This document shows positions 59,160 through 64,000 of a stretch of 64,000 bases of DNA, one piece after another. This stretch comes from an uncultured Roseovarius sp. Lineage in GTDB: Bacteria > Pseudomonadota > Alphaproteobacteria > Rhodobacterales > Rhodobacteraceae. The position numbers and the translations under genes are program-made. The notes beneath the pieces were generated by a model. That model ran no database searches. It was not told the origin of the DNA and was given only the letters and a program-made list of their open reading frames with translations. The stretch covers positions 310,001 to 374,000 of the forward strand of contig NZ_CANLER010000001.1 in the NCBI RefSeq assembly GCF_947489715.1. The letters are read 5' to 3'. The stretch's first letter is position 1; each line of letters begins with the position of its first letter.

Positions 59160-59885
59160 CTAGCCACCCACGATCCATCCGACGAAATATGCAACAGCGG
59201 CGCAAACCGTGCCCACCAGTACGGTTTCGCCCACGGTGCGTATCAGCTTTTCTCCGGTAGCGTTCCAGCGAAGCAGCCCTAACGCCACGAGCGCCATGAA
59301 TGTTGTCGCTAGCGACAGGGCGAAGGTCCTGTCGGTAGGCTCATAAATGAAATAGGGCATCAACGGAACGGCTCCAAAAAGTACGAAGGACCCGAAAGTG
59401 AAGAAACCGTTGAGGACCGGGCTTTCTTCATCCGGATCTTGCATTCCAAATTCATACGTCATCATCAGATCGGCCATGATTTCGGGGTGACGGGCCAGAA
59501 TGGCGGCTGTCGTATCGGCCTCTCCCGCAGGCAGGCCGCGCTGGCGCAGGATTTCAAACAATTCCATCTGCTCTTGCTGTGGGTTGCGAATGATCTCGTT
59601 CAACTCACTTTCGCGTCTTGTGCGATAGAGATCATGTTGTGAACGCAAGGAAAGAAACTCGCCTAAACCCATGCTGATAGCGTCGGCAAAAAGATTGGCC
59701 AGGCCAAAGACCAATACCGCAAGACCGCCAATTTGCGCTACACCATCAGCTGCTGCACCGGCAAATCCGGCGACGATTGCGAATGTCGTGACGATCCCAT
59801 CATTTCCGCCATAGACGATCTGCTTCAGGAATTCCTGAGTACGCCCTAGGGCGTGCGCCTCGCGGCGGTGCGCCTGCCAATCCAT
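59160..59885 (-). CDS. VIT1/CCC1 family transporter
   Basis: A 241-residue membrane protein of the VIT1/CCC1 iron and manganese transporter family. The opening LKQIVYGGNDGIVTTFAIVAGFAG and FADAISMGLGEFLSLRSQ are diagnostic of segments 1 and 2. A cytosolic Glu-rich region (about 92-140) carries metal-binding candidates, and three more segments follow. It probably moves ferrous iron or manganese across the inner membrane. ATG at 59885 leads MDWQAHRREAHALG. It converges on DUF6456, and its promoter must lie in the gap that also holds the candidate small RNA. Confidence 0.9.
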   Translation of the reverse strand: MDWQAHRREAHALGRTQEFLKQIVYGGNDGIVTTFAIVAGFAGAAADGVAQIGGLAVLVFGLANLFADAISMGLGEFLSLRSQHDLYRTRRESELNEIIRNPQQEQMELFEILRQRGLPAGEADTTAAILARHPEIMADLMMTYEFGMQDPDEESPVLNGFFTFGSFVLFGAVPLMPYFIYEPTDRTFALSLATTFMALVALGLLRWNATGEKLIRTVGETVLVGTVCAAVAYFVGWIVGG

Positions 59886-59991
59886 CGTATTTCGGGCCTT
59901 TCATGTTGACCTGCGGAATTAGAATAAGGCGCTCTCAACTTTGTTGAAAGCACAGATATGAAGCTAGAATTTTAGGTATTTTTAGACGCTC

Positions 59992-60135
59992 AACAAAAAA
60001 AACGGCCCGCGCCCCCCATGAGACACGAGCCGTACGAACAACAGCGCACTCTTTAAGTGGTGGGCACTGGTTAATAATCTGCTTGGCCTGCATGGCAGCT
60101 TTGCAGAACTGGTACTTCCCACCACCGTTAAGTAT
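59992..60135 (-). ncRNA. Candidate structured small RNA with terminator
   Basis: Read on the minus strand, three helices nest: GTGGTGGG/CCCACCAC (60057-60064 with 60118-60125), TCTGC/GCAGA (60078-60082 with 60103-60107) and CTGC/GCAG (60088-60091 with 60095-60098). They are followed by a terminator-like hairpin (ACGGC...GCCGT, 60002-60033) and eight T's (59995-60002). TATACT at 60131-60136 may be its -10 box. It matches no RNA family I know; on the plus strand the same helices could be a lipA leader. Confidence 0.45.
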
Positions 60136-60175
60136 AGATAGGAGGTGTTACCAAACCATTCGCGGGGAAAAATTC

Positions 60176-61123
60176 GTGCGTGATCTCAAAGTACCTGAAC
60201 AGCGTCATCCGGAAAAAGCCCACCGTCCTGATAATGCGCAACCGCGCAAGCCGGATTGGATCAGGGTAAAGGCACCGACAAGCAAAGAGTATTTTGAGAC
60301 CCGTAACATCATGCGTGAACACAAGTTGGTCACCGTATGCGAAGAGGCGGGCTGCCCGAATGTGGGCGAATGCTGGAGCCAGGGTCATGCGACGATGATG
60401 ATCATGGGTGAGGTTTGTACCCGTGCCTGCACGTTCTGTAACATCGCCACCGGAAAGCCGCCCGAGGCACTTGATGCCTTCGAACCCGGTCGGGTGGCGG
60501 ACGCTGTCCAAAAGCTTGGGTTGAACCATGTGGTTGTGACAAGTGTGGATCGTGATGATGTCAAGGACGGTGGCGCCGAGCATTTCGCCCAGACAATTCG
60601 GGCCATCCGGCATCGCAGCCCGAAAACCACGATCGAAATTCTGACCCCGGATTTCCTGAACTGCGACCCGAAGGTTTTGGAGGTTGTGGTCGACGCCAAG
60701 CCGGATGTGTTCAATCACAATCTAGAGACAGTGCCGGGCCTCTATCCCGAGGTGCGTCCTGGCGCGCGGTATTTCCATTCACTCAGACTGCTGCAAAGGG
60801 TCAAGGAACTGGACCCAACGACGTTCACCAAATCCGGCATCATGGTGGGTCTGGGCGAAGACCGACAGTCGGTGCACCAGGTCATGGATGACATGCGAGC
60901 CGCCGGGATCGATTTTCTGACAATCGGTCAATATTTGCAGCCAACCCCTAAACATCACCGCGTTGACCGTTTCGTCACGCCCGAGGAATTTGCCGCCTAC
61001 GAGAAAGCAGCATACGGCAAAGGGTTTTTGATGGTATCGGCGTCGCCGCTGACGCGGTCTTCCTACCATGCGGGTGATGATTTCGCCCGTCTCCAGGCTG
61101 CCCGAAATGCCAAATTCGCCTGA
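60176..61123 (+). CDS. lipA: Lipoyl synthase
   Basis: A 315-residue radical SAM enzyme that inserts sulfur into octanoylated carrier domains. Both Fe-S clusters are visible: auxiliary [12 protein letters not shown] and radical [16 protein letters not shown]. Further markers are [27 protein letters not shown] and the C-terminal [13 protein letters not shown] at 60176 was chosen because it gives the family length and follows GGGGA at 7 nt; 31 unlike codons precede it. The AGGAGGTG at 60141 lies too far upstream for this start. The palindromic leader region is described separately. Confidence 0.95.
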   Translation: MRDLKVPEQRHPEKAHRPDNAQPRKPDWIRVKAPTSKEYFETRNIMREHKLVTVCEEAGCPNVGECWSQGHATMMIMGEVCTRACTFCNIATGKPPEALDAFEPGRVADAVQKLGLNHVVVTSVDRDDVKDGGAEHFAQTIRAIRHRSPKTTIEILTPDFLNCDPKVLEVVVDAKPDVFNHNLETVPGLYPEVRPGARYFHSLRLLQRVKELDPTTFTKSGIMVGLGEDRQSVHQVMDDMRAAGIDFLTIGQYLQPTPKHHRVDRFVTPEEFAAYEKAAYGKGFLMVSASPLTRSSYHAGDDFARLQAARNAKFA

Positions 61124-61197
61124 TTGAGACAGGGCTTGCTGCCTTACATTCTGAGGCAGCGAGCCTGATCCTGAAGGGGATTACGGGGGAGGAACAC

Positions 61198-61235
61198 AAA
61201 AACACCGCCTGCTGTCGCGACCGGTGTCTTCTTGA
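61198..61235 (-). terminator. Terminator of the DUF882 gene
   Basis: ACACCGG...CGGTGT on the minus strand forms a hairpin followed by TTTTTGTG, 27 bp past the DUF882 stop. It could also serve lipA in the other direction, less well. Confidence 0.6.
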
Positions 61236-61261
61236 CGTTCAGATAGTTGGTGAAGCTGCGT

Positions 61262-61831
61262 TCAACCGCCCCAGCTGCGTACCGGGCCGCAATCCATGTG
61301 CACAAAATTACTGCGCGAATATTTGCCAACACCGCCTGCGTGGCAGGAGACAGCCGCGCGGAACATCTGGCTGACAGAGCGTGAAGACAACCTTAGGTCT
61401 GCCGCTTCGCCCTTCATGTGACGTGAATTCTTAGCAACACCACGCGAGCGACTGCGCAGCATCGAATTTGTCTTTGGGCTGCGATATCCGGAAAGGAGCA
61501 TGTAGGGCTCACTAACATCCAGCAAGTTGTGGCTGGCGGCAAGAATATCAATGGTTCGGATGTCGATGTGTTTGATGTCATTGGTGCGCCAGTCACGCAT
61601 GAACATCGAAATCTCTTTGACCGCGTCTTTGATATAATCACCTTCAATCCAGTAGATTGTGTCAAGACGTTCGCCGGTTCTGGGAGACATCATGCGAATA
61701 CGGCGTATATCGCCACCACCGCGTAGAAATCCCGCTGCGTTCGAATAGGTTGGGGCTGCTACAATTGCTGTTGCTGCAAATGCACCAAGCACACCACGTC
61801 GGGTCATGCCCGTTGTGTTACTTTCCGTCAT
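61262..61831 (-). CDS. DUF882 (YcbK/MepK-like) murein peptidase, Tat-exported
   Basis: A 189-residue M15-type metallopeptidase family protein. A twin-arginine signal (TRRGVLGAFAATAIVA) leads to a cleavage site near SNAAG. The zinc site is visible as SRHMKGEAADLRL (His and Asp) and FVHMD (second His). MepK/YcbK proteins cleave meso-DAP cross-links made by L,D-transpeptidases; such an enzyme is encoded divergently at 62157, which strongly supports a shared role in cell wall remodelling. ATG at 61831 or 61807 could be the start; both keep the Tat motif. Confidence 0.88.
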   Translation of the reverse strand: MTESNTTGMTRRGVLGAFAATAIVAAPTYSNAAGFLRGGGDIRRIRMMSPRTGERLDTIYWIEGDYIKDAVKEISMFMRDWRTNDIKHIDIRTIDILAASHNLLDVSEPYMLLSGYRSPKTNSMLRSRSRGVAKNSRHMKGEAADLRLSSRSVSQMFRAAVSCHAGGVGKYSRSNFVHMDCGPVRSWGG

Positions 61832-62156
61832 ATAGTTAGCGCCTGTCCCGTCGCTTACCTGTTTACCTGCCGTTCAGCAGGCCTGCCATCTCATCCCCAG
61901 ATGCGCGAGTTTTATGACATAAACGGAATCACCAACCAAGGGCTGATTTGTGGAAGATTGTAACTATCAAGTAGTTTCGGCGAATTCTTGCGCAAATACC
62001 CGTAAATGTGTTTATTTTGTGTAAATTCCGATGCGATTTGGCCGCAATTCAGAGCGGAATTAACCCGCTGATAAAGATTTGAATGGACTTAATTTGACAA
62101 TCCAAAGGATAGACAAGCAAGTTTACTCTGCGCGTGAGCAATTCAAGGGGAAAAGT
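61832..62156. other. Divergent regulatory region of two cell wall genes
   Basis: This 325-bp gap separates DUF882 from the L,D-transpeptidase gene and must hold both promoters. It is AT-rich for the window. AGCGG (62053-62057) and CCGCT (62065-62069) form an inverted repeat with a 7-bp spacer, and TTGACA occurs at 62094-62099. A frame in phase with the transpeptidase opens at 62079 but has no good ribosome binding site. No gene was seen here. Confidence 0.5.
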
Positions 62157-63770
62157 ATGATTTTGGCGATGCAAAAACATTTTGCACGAAGCGTTGTGTT
62201 TTCGATGGCGGTCGTTTTCGCGGCGCTCATTGGTTCATCTGGTGCCGAGGCGCAGGTTACAGGCTTCAAACAGGCCGTGGCCGAGGCCGCAGCAAAAGAC
62301 CGTGATCTTGCGGCGTTTTATCAGTCCAACGGGTATCAGGGCATCTGGACTGGAAATAGTGGCAAGGACCGTCGGCGTCGGCAGGAATTGTTCAAAGCGA
62401 TCGAGGCTGCCGATATGCACGGCCTGCCGGTCGCAAGGTATGATGCTAACGGGCTGAAGACTCAGATGAAGGCAGCACGTTCTGCGCGCGAGCGGGGACT
62501 GGTGGAGGTCGCGCTAAGTAAGACTTTCGTTCAGTTGGCGCGAGATATGCAGACTGGTGCTTTGGTGCCGTCACGTATCGACGACGGGATTAAAAGGAAG
62601 GTTCCCTATCGTAATCGAACCAGCTATCTGACCGCCTTTTCCAAAAGCAGCCCGCGCAACTTCTTTCGTGCCTTGCCGCCTCAGACAAACGAATACGCGC
62701 GCTTGATGAAAGAGAAGATTCGTCTGGAAAAACTACTTGGACAAGGTGGTTGGGGGCAAAAAGTACCCGCGAAATCTCTGAAGCCCGGCGCCAGCGGCAA
62801 CGCGGTGGTTGTTCTGCGAAATCGTTTGATTTCGATGGGATACATGCGGCGTTCTTCCAGTCAGAGCTACGATGCTAACATGCAAAAGGCGATCCAGCAG
62901 TTCCAGCTTGATCACGGCCTCAATCCCGATGGTGTGGCCGGAGCCGGCACCATGACCGAGATTAATCGGCCTGTTCAGGCACGGTTACAATCTGTGATCG
63001 TGGCGATGGAGCGTGAGCGCTGGCTTAACCGGTCACGAGGTGAACGGCACGTTTTGGTCAACCTGACCGATTTCAGTGCCCGCATCATTGACGGAGACAA
63101 GGTAACATTTCAGACCCGCGCCGTTGTAGGCAAGAATGTCAGCGATCGCCGCAGCCCCGAATTTTCCGATGTGATGGAGTTCTTGGTTATCAACCCAACC
63201 TGGAACGTACCGCGTTCGATCGCTGTGAAAGAATACCTGCCGATGATGAAGCGGAACCCAAACGCGGCGGGCCATCTTCAGCTTTATGATGGTCGCGGAC
63301 GCAAGGTCAGCCGCTCGGCTGTCAATTTCGCAGCCTTCAATGCAAGAAACTTCCCGTTTGACATCAAGCAACCACCGTCGCGTCGCAATGCGCTTGGGTT
63401 GGTGAAATTCATGTTCCCCAACAAATACAACATCTACCTGCACGACACGCCGCAGAAGAAGCTGTTCGCACGCGAAAAGCGGGATTTCAGTCACGGGTGC
63501 ATCCGTCTGCACCAACCGTTCGAATTCGCTTACGAGATGTTGTCGAAGCAGGAGCGTGACCCGAAAAACTTCTTTCATGCCAAGCTGGATACCGGTCGGG
63601 AAACTGTAGTGCAGCTGGAAAAACCAGTTCCGGTGCACATCACGTACCGCACCGCGTTTACCCAAGCCAAAGGCCGCACGCAGTTTCGCGGCGACGTTTA
63701 TGGGCGGGACGCGAAAATTTGGAGTGCGCTGTCCAAGGCAGGGGTTTCACTGCGCGGAGTTCAGGGATAA
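62157..63770 (+). CDS. L,D-transpeptidase (YcbB/LdtD type)
   Basis: A 537-residue periplasmic transpeptidase that forms 3-3 cross-links in peptidoglycan or attaches proteins to it. The signal peptide ends near GAEAQ. A YcbB scaffold domain follows, then a peptidoglycan-binding domain (LKPGASGNAVVVLRNRLISMGYM, IQQFQLDHGLNPDGVAGAGT, about 230-290) and the YkuD catalytic domain with SHGCIRLHQP carrying the nucleophile Cys and its His. ATG at 62157 follows AAGGGG. It is divergent from the DUF882 peptidase that probably cleaves its product. lpxD follows after 26 bp with a hairpin between. Confidence 0.92.
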   Translation: MILAMQKHFARSVVFSMAVVFAALIGSSGAEAQVTGFKQAVAEAAAKDRDLAAFYQSNGYQGIWTGNSGKDRRRRQELFKAIEAADMHGLPVARYDANGLKTQMKAARSARERGLVEVALSKTFVQLARDMQTGALVPSRIDDGIKRKVPYRNRTSYLTAFSKSSPRNFFRALPPQTNEYARLMKEKIRLEKLLGQGGWGQKVPAKSLKPGASGNAVVVLRNRLISMGYMRRSSSQSYDANMQKAIQQFQLDHGLNPDGVAGAGTMTEINRPVQARLQSVIVAMERERWLNRSRGERHVLVNLTDFSARIIDGDKVTFQTRAVVGKNVSDRRSPEFSDVMEFLVINPTWNVPRSIAVKEYLPMMKRNPNAAGHLQLYDGRGRKVSRSAVNFAAFNARNFPFDIKQPPSRRNALGLVKFMFPNKYNIYLHDTPQKKLFAREKRDFSHGCIRLHQPFEFAYEMLSKQERDPKNFFHAKLDTGRETVVQLEKPVPVHITYRTAFTQAKGRTQFRGDVYGRDAKIWSALSKAGVSLRGVQG

Positions 63771-63772
63771 AC

Positions 63773-63794
63773 CACTCTCCGAAATAGGAGAGTG
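63773..63794 (+). promoter_or_regulatory. Hairpin sequestering the lpxD ribosome binding site
   Basis: CACTCTCC (63773-63780) and GGAGAGTG (63787-63794) pair perfectly around a 6-nt loop. The right arm contains the AGGAG Shine-Dalgarno sequence, and ATG starts three bases later. There is no T-run, so translational control is likelier than termination. Confidence 0.55.
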
Positions 63795-63796
63795 TC

Positions 63797-64000
63797 ATGG
63801 CCTACACGATAGAACAGATTGCGTCGGCGCTTGGGGCTAAAGCCTTTGGCGCCGTCGATATGCAGATTGACGGTTTGGCCGAGCCCGCGGATGCGACGGC
63901 GCGTGATCTTGCCTTGGCCATGAAGCCCGAATACGCCGACAGCCTGCCAAAAGGTTCTGCCCGCGCCGCCATGGTCTGGGATGGCGCGGATTGGCAATCT
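63797..64000 (+). CDS. lpxD: UDP-3-O-acylglucosamine N-acyltransferase, 5' part only
   Basis: The first 68 codons of a protein cut by the right window edge. MAYTIEQIASALGAKAFG and IDGLAEPADATARDLALAMK match the N-terminal uridine-binding domain of LpxD (TIEQIA..LGA...G, then I.G...L..A....L.F). LpxD adds the N-linked hydroxyacyl chain in lipid A synthesis. It directly follows the L,D-transpeptidase gene on the same strand, and its ribosome binding site lies in a hairpin. The hexapeptide repeat domain is outside the window. Confidence 0.8.
   Translation, partial: MAYTIEQIASALGAKAFGAVDMQIDGLAEPADATARDLALAMKPEYADSLPKGSARAAMVWDGADWQS

Overview
The window looks like a chromosomal segment of a marine-type alphaproteobacterium in the Rhodobacteraceae (Roseobacter group). 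Reasons: a sciP-ctrA pair, divergent DUF6477 and DUF6456 genes, several dehydrogenases fusing an FAD oxidoreductase to a GcvT folate domain, a VPLPA-CTERM-like sorting signal, a DUF1127 gene, GC-rich genes with many ATGA/TGATG overlaps, and a GTTC-N7-GTTC motif typical of alphaproteobacterial LexA. No phage, insertion sequence, CRISPR array, rRNA or tRNA gene was seen. Most genes are housekeeping genes in short operons.

Layout. 1-5.3 kb: two divergent paralogous GcvT-family FAD dehydrogenases, one coupled to a MobA-like nucleotidyltransferase cut by the window edge. 5.3-10.2 kb: MscS-like channel, sulfotransferase, an uncertain hypothetical gene, CorC-family protein. 10.3-15.5 kb: unusual metallophosphoesterase, xerD with a Rhodobacteraceae-type hypothetical operon, aroK-aroB. 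15.6-20.3 kb: lipoprotein, aquaporin and a tandem pair of beta-solenoid repeat proteins with a decayed duplicate of the tyrS 3' end between them. 20.3-26 kb: tyrS, an anmK-racemase-PLP enzyme operon, mnmA. 26-33.3 kb: sciP-ctrA, an alginate-lyase-like lipoprotein, ligA-recG.

33.4-42.8 kb: a 40-residue membrane protein behind a probable SOS box, a metal efflux CDF protein, an IscU-like scaffold lacking one ligand cysteine, hisI, the trmFO-methyltransferase-gluQ operon, an ECHDC3-like crotonase, a thioesterase, a GNAT enzyme, and DUF1127 divergent from a MocR-type regulator with clear operator palindromes. 42.8-49.5 kb: rplM-rpsI, an OafA-type acyltransferase, and the metA-hydrolase-ppk2-tetR operon. 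49.6-54.2 kb: an unrecognised lipoprotein/helical-protein pair, a P-loop ATPase, a FadL porin and an EamA permease. 54.2-64 kb: guaA, a non-pyrrolysine MttB homolog, DUF6477/DUF6456, a VIT1/CCC1 protein, a candidate structured small RNA, lipA, two divergent peptidoglycan enzymes (DUF882 and L,D-transpeptidase), and the start of lpxD behind a hairpin that masks its ribosome binding site.

Recurring functions are tRNA modification and charging (mnmA, trmFO, gluQ, tyrS), envelope building and remodelling (ldt, DUF882, anmK, lpxD, OafA, FadL), one-carbon and methylated-amine metabolism (two GcvT-family enzymes, an MttB homolog), and cell-cycle or stress control (ctrA/sciP, the SOS-box gene, ppk2). 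The best leads for something undescribed are the SOS-box micro-protein, the structured RNA upstream of lipA, the tandem beta-solenoid pair, and the lipoprotein/helical-protein cassette. All calls come from reading the sequence; no database search was run.
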